Shown one piece after another: positions 11,521-19,874 of a DNA stretch of 37,444 bases. Made by a program: the position numbers and the translations under genes. The notes under the pieces are model-generated. The model ran no database searches. It was not told where the DNA came from and saw only the letters and a list, made by a program, of their open reading frames with translations. The number at the start of each line of letters is the position of its first letter. Positions within the stretch are counted from its first letter, which is position 1. This DNA comes from Alphaproteobacteria bacterium (GTDB lineage: Bacteria > Pseudomonadota > Alphaproteobacteria > Micropepsales > Micropepsaceae): positions 1-37,444 of the forward strand of contig JAQGLO010000046.1 in NCBI GenBank assembly GCA_028292825.1, read 5' to 3'.

Positions 11521-12138
11521 TTATTCCCGGGTCGCAAAGAGACTGCGCAGGATGATTTCGGCGCGGGCGGGAAGCACGTGAAGGCCTGAGCGACGCTGGC
11601 CCAGGTCGATCACGTTCTCCAGCACCAGCATGGCCAGGCCATGCACGCTGGCCCACACCGCCAGGCCCAGGGCGCTGTCATGCAGCGCCGCGCCGATTTC
11701 CGTGCCGATGGAATCCGCCTTGAGGCCCAAGGCGGGGAACTGGTCGCGATTGGGAAGCTGGCCGCCGAACATCAGCCGCGCCAGCGCCGGCCGCGCCGCC
11801 ACGAACCGCATATAGGCAGCGCCGATATTGGCGATCTTGTCGGATTCGGTGCCTGAAGCCTTGGCCGCTTCGCTCAGCGCATCGCGCAGCTCGTCAAAGC
11901 CCTCAATGGAAAGCTCCACCAGCAACGCCTCGTGATTGGGGAAATGCCGGTACGGCGCGGCATGGCTGACACCTGCCTTGCGGGCCACGGCGCGCAAGGT
12001 CAGCGCCGCCAGCGATTCCTCTTCGAGAATGGCGCGTGCCGCTTCCAGGAGACCATTGCGCAGATCGCCGTGGTGATAGCCACGGCCGCTACCGGTGCGC
12101 GGCGGGGGCGCCGTGCCGGTGGTATCGCGTTCATTCAT
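11521..12138 (-). CDS. TetR/AcrR-family regulator with WHG C-terminal domain
   Basis: A 205-residue repressor-type protein. Residues about 26-72 form the TetR DNA-binding domain (LRNGLLEAARAILEEESLAALTLRAVARKAGVSHAAPYRHF pattern, read in parts), with the recognition helix VSHAAPYRHF. The C-terminal half has WASVHGLAMLVLEN, the WHG motif of the TetR_C_33 family. ATG 12138 was chosen because a GAGG site lies at the right distance; the longer frame upstream overlaps the dehydrogenase gene and has no homology. It is the last of five same-strand genes (emrR-emrA-emrB-dehydrogenase-tetR), 16 bases after the dehydrogenase stop, so it may regulate that unit or a distant target. Confidence 0.9.
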   Translation of the reverse strand: MNERDTTGTAPPPRTGSGRGYHHGDLRNGLLEAARAILEEESLAALTLRAVARKAGVSHAAPYRHFPNHEALLVELSIEGFDELRDALSEAAKASGTESDKIANIGAAYMRFVAARPALARLMFGGQLPNRDQFPALGLKADSIGTEIGAALHDSALGLAVWASVHGLAMLVLENVIDLGQRRSGLHVLPARAEIILRSLFATRE

Positions 12139-12154
12139 ATTCAAACCTCGTGCG

Positions 12155-13039
12155 CTATGCCTTGCTCCCTTTTCGCGCGGTCTCCTGGCGCACGAAAAGG
12201 CTCGATGTATCCCAACGCTTCCCCCCCAAATTCTCCACTTCTGCATAGAACTGGTCGACCAGTGCCGTCACCGGCAGGCTGACCCCCTGCTTGCGCGCTT
12301 CATCCAGCGCGATGTTCAGGTCCTTGCGCATCCATTCCACCGCGAAGCCGTGATTGTATTCGCCCGCGCTCATGGTCTTGTAGCGGTTCTCCATCTGCCA
12401 GCTCTGCGCCGCGCCCTTGGAGATCACGTCCGTCACCGCTTCCATGTCGAGTCCTGCGGCGCGCATCAGGCTATAGGCTTCCGCCATGCCCTGCACGATG
12501 CCGGCGATGCAGATCTGGTTGGCCATCTTGGTCAGCTGGCCCGAACCTGCCGGGCCCAGCCGCTTGGCCAGCTTGGTGTAAACGGCCATGACCGGCTCGG
12601 CCTTGGCATAGGCGGCTTCGCTGCCGCCGCACATGATGCCCAGCTTGCCGTTGACGGCGCCCGCCTGCCCGCCCGACACCGGCGCGTCCACGAAATCAAA
12701 ACCGCGCTTCTGGGCTTCTTCCGCCAGTTCGCGGGCGATTGAAGCCGAAGCCGTGGTGTGATCCACGAACAGCGCACCCTTGGCCATGGCGTCGAAAGCG
12801 CCGGCGGCACCCAGCGTCACTTCGCGCAGGTCGGAATCACGGCCCACGCAGCAGAACACGATCTCATGGCCCTTGGCGGCCTCGGCCGGAGTCGGCGCGG
12901 TCTCGCCGCCATACTCCGCCTTCCACTGCGCCGCCTTGGCGGGATTGCGGTTGTACACCGTGACGTCATGGCCGGCCTTCTTCAGGTGGCCCGCCATCGG
13001 ATAGCCCATCACGCCTAGGCCAATGAATGCAATTTTCAT
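12155..13039 (-). CDS. NAD(P)-dependent beta-hydroxyacid dehydrogenase (3-hydroxyisobutyrate dehydrogenase/tartronate semialdehyde reductase family)
   Basis: The 294-residue protein belongs to the family oxidising 3-hydroxyisobutyrate, or reducing tartronate semialdehyde, with NAD(P). It has the Rossmann motif GLGVMGYPMAGHL at 7-19, an Arg in VYNRNP that favours NADP, the substrate motif DAPVSGGQAGA near 118-128, and the catalytic Lys171 in GSGQLTKMANQ. Substrate cannot be told from these motifs. It starts four bases after the emrB stop, so it belongs to the efflux transcript. This placement is unusual for a catabolic enzyme. A link with the HIBYL-CoA hydrolase-like gene at 8170-9174 is possible but only an inference. 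Confidence 0.9.
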   Translation of the reverse strand: MKIAFIGLGVMGYPMAGHLKKAGHDVTVYNRNPAKAAQWKAEYGGETAPTPAEAAKGHEIVFCCVGRDSDLREVTLGAAGAFDAMAKGALFVDHTTASASIARELAEEAQKRGFDFVDAPVSGGQAGAVNGKLGIMCGGSEAAYAKAEPVMAVYTKLAKRLGPAGSGQLTKMANQICIAGIVQGMAEAYSLMRAAGLDMEAVTDVISKGAAQSWQMENRYKTMSAGEYNHGFAVEWMRKDLNIALDEARKQGVSLPVTALVDQFYAEVENLGGKRWDTSSLFVRQETARKGSKA

Positions 13040-13043
13040 AATC

Positions 13044-14603
13044 TTATTCCACCACTTCGATTTCGTGTTTTTCGCCGGTCGCGAAGGACGGCCGCTTCAT
13101 CATCCAGATCACCACAAACACCGGCAGCGAAATCAGGAACATGAAAAGGAAGTCGTTGGCATAGGCCTGCACTTGCGAGCGGTATTCTATGAGAGAATTC
13201 AGATTTGCCAACCCAAAAGGGATCTGCGGGTTCATCATCAGCGAAGGTCCGTTCACACCCAACGCCCGGTTGAACGGCGACGCGACGCCCGCAAGCTGGG
13301 CATGGATGGTCTGAACACTGGTGGCCAGCACCGTGGTGGTGACGGAAACCCCAACCGCGCTGCCGATATTGCGCATCAGGTTGGACAATCCCGCGCCATC
13401 TGTGCGCAGTTGTGGCGAAAGTGTCGCAAAAGCCACCATGTTCATGGGGACAAAGACCAGTCCCATGCCGACACCCTGAACAAATGTCACCCAGGAGATC
13501 GCGCCGACTCCGATTCCCGGTGTCCAGCTGGTCATCGCCCACATCGACCAGCACAGCGCCAGCGCGCCGGCCGTCATCAGCAGGCGCGGGTCCATCTTCA
13601 TGGTGAGTCGCCCGGCGAACATCATGGCGAACATGACGCCGAAGCCGCGCGGCACCATCAGGAAGCCGGTCTGGGTGACGCTGCGGCCGGCCAGGTTCTG
13701 CAGATAGGGCGAGAGCAGCGCCGACGACGCCAGCAGAACAAGACCCATCACGAACATCAGGATCAGGCCGCTGATGAAGTTTCGATCCTTGAAGATCACC
13801 ACGGGGATGAAAGGCTTCTTCGCCGTGAACATATGTACGATGAAAAGGTACAGCGCGACGCCGGCAATGCAGCCTTCAATGACAATTTCGGGCGAGGAGA
13901 ACCAGTCCTTGGTGGTGCCGCGGTCCAGCATCAGCTGCAGTGCCGCCAGCCCGACCGACAATGCACCGAAACCGAACCAGTCGAACTTCAGGGTATTGTC
14001 GCGGGCCGTGTCCTTGAAAAACACAAGCAGCATGGCGCAGGCGGCAACGCCGAAAGGCACATTGATGTAGAACACCCAACGCCAGTTGTATGTATCGGTC
14101 AGCACGCCGCCCAGGGTCGGCCCCAGGATCGGGCCCAGCATAACCCCCATGCCCCAGATCGCCATGACCTTGCCGCGTTGCTCCGGCGGATACATGTCGA
14201 GCATGATCGCCTGCGACAGCGGGCCCAGCGCCGCGCCGAACATGCCCTGGATGATGCGGAACAGCACCATCTGCTCCAGCGACTGGGCGGCGCCGCACGC
14301 CATGGAGGCGATGGTGAAGCCGCCGATGGCCGTGATGATCAGGTTTTTCTTGCCGAAGCGCGCCGCCAGCCAGCCCACCGGCGCCGTCATGATGGCGGCG
14401 GCGATGATGTAGCTGGTCAGGACCCAGGTGATCTGGTCGCGTGACGCCGACAGGCTGCCTTCCATATAGGGCAGCGCGACATTGGCGATGGTGGTATCCA
14501 GCGCCTGCATCAGCACGCCCGCCATCGAACCGATCAGCACCGCCCATTCGGCGACCTTGCTGTCATACTGATGGGCGGCGTGCGGCTGGTGCGCGTCGGC
14601 CAC
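13044..14603 (-). CDS. emrB: DHA2-family multidrug efflux MFS transporter, EmrB-like
   Basis: A 519-residue, 14-helix DHA2 transporter that drives drug export with the proton gradient, working with an EmrA adaptor and an outer-membrane channel. Recognisable motifs are AVLIGSMAGVLMQALDTTIANVALPYMEGSL at the first helix (the motif D1 region, read in parts), the QITWVLTSYIIAAAI segment, GWLAARFGKKN (motif A), and GPTLGGVLTD with WRWVFYINVPFG (motif C and the EmrB signature). It begins with GTG directly after the emrA TAA, so translation is coupled. The dehydrogenase gene follows four bases later. No TolC-like gene is nearby. Confidence 0.94.
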   Translation of the reverse strand: MADAHQPHAAHQYDSKVAEWAVLIGSMAGVLMQALDTTIANVALPYMEGSLSASRDQITWVLTSYIIAAAIMTAPVGWLAARFGKKNLIITAIGGFTIASMACGAAQSLEQMVLFRIIQGMFGAALGPLSQAIMLDMYPPEQRGKVMAIWGMGVMLGPILGPTLGGVLTDTYNWRWVFYINVPFGVAACAMLLVFFKDTARDNTLKFDWFGFGALSVGLAALQLMLDRGTTKDWFSSPEIVIEGCIAGVALYLFIVHMFTAKKPFIPVVIFKDRNFISGLILMFVMGLVLLASSALLSPYLQNLAGRSVTQTGFLMVPRGFGVMFAMMFAGRLTMKMDPRLLMTAGALALCWSMWAMTSWTPGIGVGAISWVTFVQGVGMGLVFVPMNMVAFATLSPQLRTDGAGLSNLMRNIGSAVGVSVTTTVLATSVQTIHAQLAGVASPFNRALGVNGPSLMMNPQIPFGLANLNSLIEYRSQVQAYANDFLFMFLISLPVFVVIWMMKRPSFATGEKHEIEVVE

Positions 14604-15713
14604 TTAGATCCCGTTCAGCAGGCGGTACCAGCGGCGATGGCCGGTATCGATGTTGATGACGGTGCTCATGCCGGCACGCAGCGGGCGGTCGCATTCCGAC
14701 TTGTCGATGGCGATGCGCACGGGAATGCGCTGCACCACCTTGACCCAGTTGCCGGAGGCGTTTTCGGCCGGCAAGGCGGAGAAGCTGGAATCCGATCCCG
14801 CGCTGACGGTCTCGACATGGCCCTTCCAGTCGCATCCCGGATAGGTGTCCACCGTGATGTCCACCGGCTGGCCATTGCGGACATGGGTGAGCTCGGTTTC
14901 CTTCAGGTCGGTGGAAATCCAAAGCTTGTCGCCGATCAGGCCCACCGCGCTGGTGGTGGTGAAGGCCGACATGGCCGAGATCACCAGGGTACCAGGCTGC
15001 AGGCTGTCCACTTCGCCCACGGTGCCGGCAAAGGGCGCGCGCACGGTGGCATGTTCCAGCTGGCGCTGGGCTTCGTCCACCGCGGCCTTGGCCTTCATGT
15101 AGTCGGGGGTTTTCTCGACCGCGATATTCACGTCGCCATTCAGCTTGGCCAGCTGGGTGGCGGCCGTCTGCTGCAGCGAAGCCATGGTCGCCTGCGCATT
15201 CAGCACCGCGGCATGCTGGGTATCCAGCTGCATGGCAGCGATGGCGTTCTGTTTCTGCAGCGCCTGGTAGCGCGCATAGGTCTGGCGATTGACGTTGACC
15301 ATCGCCGCCTGGGCGCCGATCTGCGCCTGCGCCGCGCGGTACATGGCGCGGGTGGAGTTCACATCCTGCACGGTCGAAGCCAACGCGGCCTTGGCATTGT
15401 CCAGCGCGATCTGGAACGGCTTAGGGTCGAGGGTGAACAGGATTTCGCCCGCCTTGACCTTCTGGCCCTCGCGCACATTCACCGACTGCACCAGGCCGGA
15501 CACGTCGGTGGAGACCATCAGCTTGTTGGCATGGACATAGGAATCGTCCGACGACACATAGCGGCCGCTGTACAGATAGAAGAAGGCGGCGATGGCTAGG
15601 AAGATGCCCACGCCGCCGAACATCAGGACCTTGCGCACCCGCGCCTTGTCGGCCCAGAAGCCGGCCCTGGCGTTCTGAGGCGTGGCGCTGTAGGCGGAAT
15701 TCACTGCGGACAT
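14604..15713 (-). CDS. emrA: HlyD-family membrane-fusion adaptor, EmrA-like
   Basis: A 369-residue periplasmic adaptor that links EmrB to an outer-membrane channel. It has one N-terminal membrane helix (about 29-48), the lipoyl half-motif SSDDSYVHANKLMVSTDVSGLV then VREGQKVKAGEILFTLDP, a long alpha-hairpin (about 90-190, rich in Ala/Gln), and the second lipoyl motif ATVRAPFAGTVGEVDSLQPG. The C-terminal part reads ETELTHVRNGQPVDITVDTYPG, typical of EmrA/HlyD_3. Length is normal. It starts one base after the stop of the MarR regulator and ends directly at the emrB start. Confidence 0.94.
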   Translation of the reverse strand: MSAVNSAYSATPQNARAGFWADKARVRKVLMFGGVGIFLAIAAFFYLYSGRYVSSDDSYVHANKLMVSTDVSGLVQSVNVREGQKVKAGEILFTLDPKPFQIALDNAKAALASTVQDVNSTRAMYRAAQAQIGAQAAMVNVNRQTYARYQALQKQNAIAAMQLDTQHAAVLNAQATMASLQQTAATQLAKLNGDVNIAVEKTPDYMKAKAAVDEAQRQLEHATVRAPFAGTVGEVDSLQPGTLVISAMSAFTTTSAVGLIGDKLWISTDLKETELTHVRNGQPVDITVDTYPGCDWKGHVETVSAGSDSSFSALPAENASGNWVKVVQRIPVRIAIDKSECDRPLRAGMSTVINIDTGHRRWYRLLNGI

Positions 15714-15714
15714 T

Positions 15715-16167
15715 CTATTCTCCCGCCGCCGCGGCCTTGGCCGGGGGCTGCTCCATGGTCAGTTGGGACTTCATCTGCAAAAGCGCGGTGGTCACGATAT
15801 CGATGGTGGCGGGGTCCAGCCCCAGCGTGATCTCGGCCAGCAGCTGCTCCTTGTAGCTGTGGATTTCCGTCAGGATGGGCTCCGCGGCCGGCAGCAGGTG
15901 CAGGCGGCGGATGCGGCGATCGGCAGGATCAAGCCGCCGCTCCAGAAGGCCCCGCGCTTCCAGGCGGTCCACCAGGCGACCGACCGTGATGGGCTCCACT
16001 TCGCAGACACCGGCCATTTCGTTCTGGGTCATGCCCGGGCTGCGCGACAGCCGCGCCAGGATCACGCCCTGGGCGCGTGTCATGCCGTAAGCTCGGGCCC
16101 AGCGGTCAAAGCGGATCCGCATCAGCCGGGCGACGTCGTAGAGTTCCACCAGCATTTCGTGTTTCAT
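15715..16167 (-). CDS. MarR-family regulator of the efflux operon, EmrR-like
   Basis: A 150-residue winged-helix repressor. The DNA-binding part reads MTRAQGVILARLSRSPGMTQNEMAGVCEVEPITVGRLVDRLEARGLLERRLDPADRRIRRLHL (given in pieces here: MTQNEMAGVCEVEPITVGRL is the HTH, and LDPADRRIRRLHL is the wing). It is the first gene of the unit, one base ahead of emrA, so it most likely represses its own operon and responds to exported compounds. An imperfect palindrome overlapping the putative -10 (16184-16200) is the best operator candidate. The start ATG at 16167 gives the usual length. Confidence 0.9.
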   Translation of the reverse strand: MKHEMLVELYDVARLMRIRFDRWARAYGMTRAQGVILARLSRSPGMTQNEMAGVCEVEPITVGRLVDRLEARGLLERRLDPADRRIRRLHLLPAAEPILTEIHSYKEQLLAEITLGLDPATIDIVTTALLQMKSQLTMEQPPAKAAAAGE

Positions 16168-16183
16168 GCGGAGAACGTAAGCA

Positions 16184-16200
16184 GCGTTATTATATAGCGC
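16184..16200 (-). promoter_or_regulatory. Candidate promoter -10 and MarR-type operator of the emr operon
   Basis: On the minus strand GCGCTATATAATAACGC contains a TATAAT-type -10 inside an imperfect 17-bp inverted repeat (GCG.TAT ... ATA.CGC). It ends 17 bases before the regulator ATG. Size and placement suit a MarR-family dimer blocking RNA polymerase. No consensus -35 was found at 17 bases. Confidence 0.45.
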
Positions 16201-16240
16201 AACAAGGTAAGCCAGCTATTTTGTGCAATGCACCCATGCC

Positions 16241-16276
16241 AAAACGAAAAAAGCCGGCGGAGTCCGCCGGCTTTTT
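16241..16276 (-). terminator. Rho-independent terminator of the porin-pstS unit
   Basis: A GC-rich stem of ten pairs (AAGCCGGCGG at 16251-16260 with CCGCCGGCTT at 16264-16273) with a three-base loop AGT, extended by A-T pairs. On the minus strand it is followed by a T-rich tract (complement of 16241-16252), so it ends transcription after pstS, 26 bases past its stop. The plus-strand T run is also present, so it may be weakly bidirectional. Confidence 0.88.
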
Positions 16277-16302
16277 CCAGTTTGGTCCGAGGGACCGGGC
16301 AA

Positions 16303-17331
16303 TTACATGCCCGAACCCTGGATGCCCTTCCACGAGGCCTCGATGGCCTTGATGGCGTTTTCCGGCAGCGGGACATAGTCCAGGCCCAGCGCCAGGCTGT
16401 CGCCCTTTTCGAAGCTCCACTTGAAGAACTTCAGGGTGTCCGCGGTGGCGGTCTGGTCCGGCGGATTCTTGTAGACCAGGATGTAGGTGGTGGCGGTGAT
16501 CGGCCAGGAAGCCGCGCCGGGCTGGTCCACCAGGATGATGTAGAAGTTCTGGCTGGCAGCACCGGCCCAGTCGGCGCCGGCAGCAGCGGCGCGGAACGCC
16601 TCCACGGTCGGCTCGGTGGTCTTGCCTTCCTTGTTGATCATCTTCACATGCGCCAGGTGGTTCTGCTTGGCATAGGCATATTCGACATAGCCGATCGAAC
16701 CGCTGATCTGCGCCACGTTGCCGGCAACGCCTTCATTGCCCTTGGCGCCGATGCCGCTCGGCCAGTCGATGGCGGTATCCGCACCGACATCCGACTTCCA
16801 GGACGGTGACACGCGCGACAGATAGGTCGCGAAGATGAAGGTGGTGCCCGAACCGTCGGAACGATGCACCACGGTGATCGCCTTGCTGGGCAGCGCGACG
16901 CCGGGGTTCAGCTTCTTGATTTCCGGCGAGTCCCAGCGGGCAACCTTGCCCTGGTAGATGGCGGCCAAGGTGGCGCCATCCAGGGTGAGCTGGCCCGGCT
17001 TGATGCCCGGGACATTGATCACGGGCACGACGCCGCCGATCACGGTGGGGAACTGGGTGAGGCCGGCGGCCGCCAGTTCCTTGGGGGTGAGCGGCTTGTC
17101 GGTGGCGCCGAAGGCGACCGTCTTGGCCTTGATCTGGGCAATACCGCCGCCCGAACCGATCGACTGGTAGTTCAGGCTGGTGCCGGACTGGCCCTTATAG
17201 ACCGCCGCCCACTTGGCGTAGATCGGGAAGGGAAAGCTGGCGCCGGCGCCGGTGATTTCCGCGGCAAAGGCGGTGGTGGCCATGGCGAGGCCGACAGCCG
17301 CGCCCAGAAGGGCCTTGTAAGTGCGTTTCAT
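16303..17331 (-). CDS. pstS: Phosphate ABC transporter substrate-binding protein PstS
   Basis: PstS is the periplasmic phosphate-binding protein that feeds the PstCAB importer. The 342-residue protein has a signal peptide (MKRTYKALLG to AFAAE, cleavage near residue 23), the PstS start ITGAGASFPFPIYAKWAA, the phosphate-contact loop SIGSGGGIAQIKAKTVAFGATDKPL and the VVHRSDGSGTTFIFATYL motif, with GSIGYVEYAYA further on. These all match the family. It follows the porin by 27 bases with a GGAG site, and a terminator lies just downstream. pstC, pstA, pstB and phoU are not in this window. Expression is probably under PhoB through the array at 19091-19130. Confidence 0.96.
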   Translation of the reverse strand: MKRTYKALLGAAVGLAMATTAFAAEITGAGASFPFPIYAKWAAVYKGQSGTSLNYQSIGSGGGIAQIKAKTVAFGATDKPLTPKELAAAGLTQFPTVIGGVVPVINVPGIKPGQLTLDGATLAAIYQGKVARWDSPEIKKLNPGVALPSKAITVVHRSDGSGTTFIFATYLSRVSPSWKSDVGADTAIDWPSGIGAKGNEGVAGNVAQISGSIGYVEYAYAKQNHLAHVKMINKEGKTTEPTVEAFRAAAAGADWAGAASQNFYIILVDQPGAASWPITATTYILVYKNPPDQTATADTLKFFKWSFEKGDSLALGLDYVPLPENAIKAIEASWKGIQGSGM

Positions 17332-17358
17332 GTGTCTGTTCTCCAGTATTGGGGATGA

Positions 17359-19029
17359 TTAGTTGGCGTATTGGAAGCGCAGGCCGAGGACATTGAAGTC
17401 CTGGCTGTCGCGATCCGGGAGCGCCGCAGTGCCCTTCGAAACGCTGACGATATTGTCCTGCAGCATGATGCGGATATTGCGATTCAGATACCAGTTCACG
17501 CCAAGCGCCGCGATGCGCTCTTCGCCGCCCAGGACACCGGCCAGCTGCGTGCCGGCGATCGCCAGTTGGCCGCTGTTCCAGTTCAGGTTGGTGTCGGTGT
17601 AGCGGGCCACCAGTTCCCAGGCGCCCCAGGAGCCGCCAGAGAGCGAGAAGGGACGCGACGGGATCGGACCCTGGAAGCCGCCCACTTCGTTGTTCAGGGC
17701 GCTGGCCGAATAGGCCTTGGTTTCGCCCGTCAGGATCCAGGAGCCTTCCACCGCCCAGCCGTAGAACTTGGGATGGTCGGCAACATTGGTGGAGGTGGTG
17801 CAGCCGGTGGCCGCGCCGATGGCGCCGCACTGGCGGTCGATCGAGAACTGGGCGTATTCGCCGCCGATGTAGAAGTTCTCGAAATTGCCTTCCAGGTCGA
17901 CCGCCCACATGTCGGCGGTCTTGGCATTGATGCCGCCGGTGGCGATCAGGCGGGTGCCGTCAACGCGGATTTCCGGGCGGTCGCGCAGGTTGAGCGACTG
18001 GCTGCCGCCGTCCGCATTGCCGTTGGAACCGCTGTACAGCACCTTGCCGAAGCTGCCACCGATCTGGAAGTTGGAGATGCCATCACTCCAGAAACGGTCG
18101 GTGACGCGGCCCAGGACCTGAGTGTTTTCGTCACCATTGCCGGGTGCGCCGGCCGTGGCCACGCTGCCATGGTTCTGCGCGCTGCCGGTCTTGCCGCCCG
18201 AGAAGGTGGCGGTGGCGGTGACATTGTCGCCGGCCCAGAAAGTGTCGGTCTTGGCCCAGCCAACTTCCACGCCGCGGCGCGAGTCGCCGGCGCCGAAGGT
18301 GTCGGCGGCGATGTTTTCAAAGTCCGGGCGTTCCATGAACATCAGGTTCGCCGAAGATGTCGTGCCTTCCATCATGAAGGCCGGCTCCAGGACGCCGACA
18401 TTGATATGCACGTTCGGGATGCCGGTATAGCTGATCACAGCCTTGTTCAGCAGGGGATCGCCTTCACCGGCATTGGGCACGCCGCTGGCGCCGAAGCTGC
18501 CGCCGTCGCTGCCGCCGGCGTTGAAGCGCAGTTCGTAGGAGAAGTCGCTATAGGCCTTGCCTTCAATGCCGAAATAGGCGCGGCGCACGACCGAGCCGGA
18601 GCTCAGGTCGCTGGGACCGGCGAAGCCGGCGGGGTGGGTGGAGTCCTGCGAATAGCCGGCAAAGTCGGCCTGGACGCGGGCGCGGATGGCGAGGGTGAAA
18701 CGGCCATCGCCCGAGGCGAAGGTGGGACGGCCATTGTCAAACGCCCAGACGGCGGAATTGTAGCCCTGTTCCAGGGTCGAAAGACGGGTGCGGTCGGCGG
18801 TGGCACGGTCCGTGGCGGAGGTCTGGGCATCTTCCAGCGCCTGGATGCGCGCCGCGAGTTCGGCATTGCTGATGCTGCCGCCGGACGGCGTGTTCAGCTG
18901 CGCCACGACCAGGTTGGGACGCTCGACATTGCTGTCCTTGGAGTCGTTATTGGTTTCGGCGGCCTGCGCGCTGGCGGCGGCGGCCATGGCGATAACGGCC
19001 ACGCTCGCCATCAGTGTCCCGATTTTCAT
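17359..19029 (-). CDS. OprO/OprP-like phosphate-selective outer-membrane porin
   Basis: A 556-residue outer-membrane protein. It has a signal peptide (MKIGTLMASVAVIAMAAAAS, cleavage near AQA-AE), then a short coiled-coil-like region (about 53-90, NAELAARIQALEDAQTSATD), then a beta-barrel rich in alternating aromatic and polar residues, with SGSVVRRAYFGIEGKAYSDFSYELRFN typical of OprO/P porins. The barrel ends in FNVLGLRFQYAN; a terminal Asn rather than the usual Phe is a small oddity. ATG 19029 has a GAGGG site; a longer upstream frame lacks homology. With pstS behind it and Pho-box repeats in front, it is probably a phosphate or polyphosphate porin. Confidence 0.9.
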   Translation of the reverse strand: MKIGTLMASVAVIAMAAAASAQAAETNNDSKDSNVERPNLVVAQLNTPSGGSISNAELAARIQALEDAQTSATDRATADRTRLSTLEQGYNSAVWAFDNGRPTFASGDGRFTLAIRARVQADFAGYSQDSTHPAGFAGPSDLSSGSVVRRAYFGIEGKAYSDFSYELRFNAGGSDGGSFGASGVPNAGEGDPLLNKAVISYTGIPNVHINVGVLEPAFMMEGTTSSANLMFMERPDFENIAADTFGAGDSRRGVEVGWAKTDTFWAGDNVTATATFSGGKTGSAQNHGSVATAGAPGNGDENTQVLGRVTDRFWSDGISNFQIGGSFGKVLYSGSNGNADGGSQSLNLRDRPEIRVDGTRLIATGGINAKTADMWAVDLEGNFENFYIGGEYAQFSIDRQCGAIGAATGCTTSTNVADHPKFYGWAVEGSWILTGETKAYSASALNNEVGGFQGPIPSRPFSLSGGSWGAWELVARYTDTNLNWNSGQLAIAGTQLAGVLGGEERIAALGVNWYLNRNIRIMLQDNIVSVSKGTAALPDRDSQDFNVLGLRFQYAN

Positions 19030-19090
19030 TACCCTCAGTCCCTCTCGTGTATCCACGCAATCTTGCGCGCGGTCGCTTTCGCAGTGGGGG

Positions 19091-19130
19091 GCTACAGGAC
19101 GATGAAGGTTCCGTGACGGTTCTGTGACTG
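19091..19130 (-). promoter_or_regulatory. Array of four phased Pho-box half sites
   Basis: On the minus strand four seven-base units are spaced by four bases each: CAGTCAC, CCGTCAC, CCTTCAT, CTGTAGC (plus-strand 19124-19130, 19113-19119, 19102-19108, 19091-19097). Consensus for PhoB is CTGTCAT-like repeats at 11-bp phase. The first three fit well and the fourth partly. The array ends about 62 bases before the porin ATG. This is the PhoB control site of the porin-pstS unit. Confidence 0.8.
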
Positions 19131-19214
19131 ACTTCGCGGATGCAGCGGAATACGGCCTTTGTCTGAAATGTCGCAGTTGTGGATTGTTAAAAACGTTGCC
19201 CTTAAGTCACGCTT

Positions 19215-19742
19215 CTATTCGCCATCCGTCTGGCGACGGCCCGGCAGGCCTTGGGGCGGTTCGCCCTGCGCCAAGGCGCCATACTTGCCCCGGAAATAGA
19301 CCAGCGGCGCGCCGGCGCCATCATGCTGGGCAAAACGCAGCACGCGGCCCAGCAGGATGGCGTGATCACCGGCCACTTGTACACTTTCACGCGCGCATTC
19401 GAAGATCGCCAGCGAATCGGCCAGCGCCGGAGGACCCAGTTCGGTGGGGATCAGGTCGATGCCGTCCAGGCTGTGCTCCCCCGCCCCCGCCAGACGCGAT
19501 GACACCGCCTTGTGGCCGCTGCCCAGGATGGAGACAGTGAAGCCCGGCGCTTCCGCGAAGGCCTTGTAGCGGCTTGAGCCCTTGTGGATGCACCACAGCA
19601 CCAGCGGCGGATCCAGCGACACCGAGGTGAAGGAATTCACGGTAATCCCGATATGGGACTGCGGCCCCTCGGCCGTCATCACCGCGATCCCTGTGGGAAA
19701 GCAGCCCAGGGCATTCCGGAAGGCGCGGGAATCAAAGCTCAT
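19215..19742 (-). CDS. Flavin reductase-like FMN-binding protein
   Basis: Members reduce FMN or FAD with NAD(P)H, often to supply reduced flavin to a two-component monooxygenase. The 175-residue protein shows the family pattern: FRNALGCFPTGIAVMTAEG at 7-25, GITVNSFTSVSLDPPLVLWCIH, then FTVSILGSGHKAVSSRLAG and the C-terminal DHAILLGRVLRF and PLVYFRGKYGAL. ATG 19742 has an AGGAT site. No monooxygenase partner is nearby, so its partner is unknown. It is divergent from motB and its 3' end faces the phosphate unit across 84 bases before the Pho repeats. Confidence 0.88.
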   Translation of the reverse strand: MSFDSRAFRNALGCFPTGIAVMTAEGPQSHIGITVNSFTSVSLDPPLVLWCIHKGSSRYKAFAEAPGFTVSILGSGHKAVSSRLAGAGEHSLDGIDLIPTELGPPALADSLAIFECARESVQVAGDHAILLGRVLRFAQHDGAGAPLVYFRGKYGALAQGEPPQGLPGRRQTDGE

Positions 19743-19874
19743 GGGCCATCCTAACCGCACCCGTTTCACACTCGGTTAAGAGCGGTTGTGCATGATCGCG
19801 CAAAGGTTAGGCGACCCGGCGAAAAGACCGCAAGCCATAACCGGGTGAATGGGCTTTTTCTGGGGTAGCAGGCC

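Noticed and set aside
13023-14444. Open plus-strand frame of 473 codons opposite emrB
   Set aside because: Very rich in His, Gln and Arg without hydrophobic or domain pattern, as expected opposite a membrane protein gene.
17371-19116. Open plus-strand frame of 581 codons opposite the porin
   Set aside because: Composition is that of an antisense shadow (Ala/Gly/Val with scattered His) with no motif; the minus-strand porin has a signal peptide, barrel pattern and Pho control.
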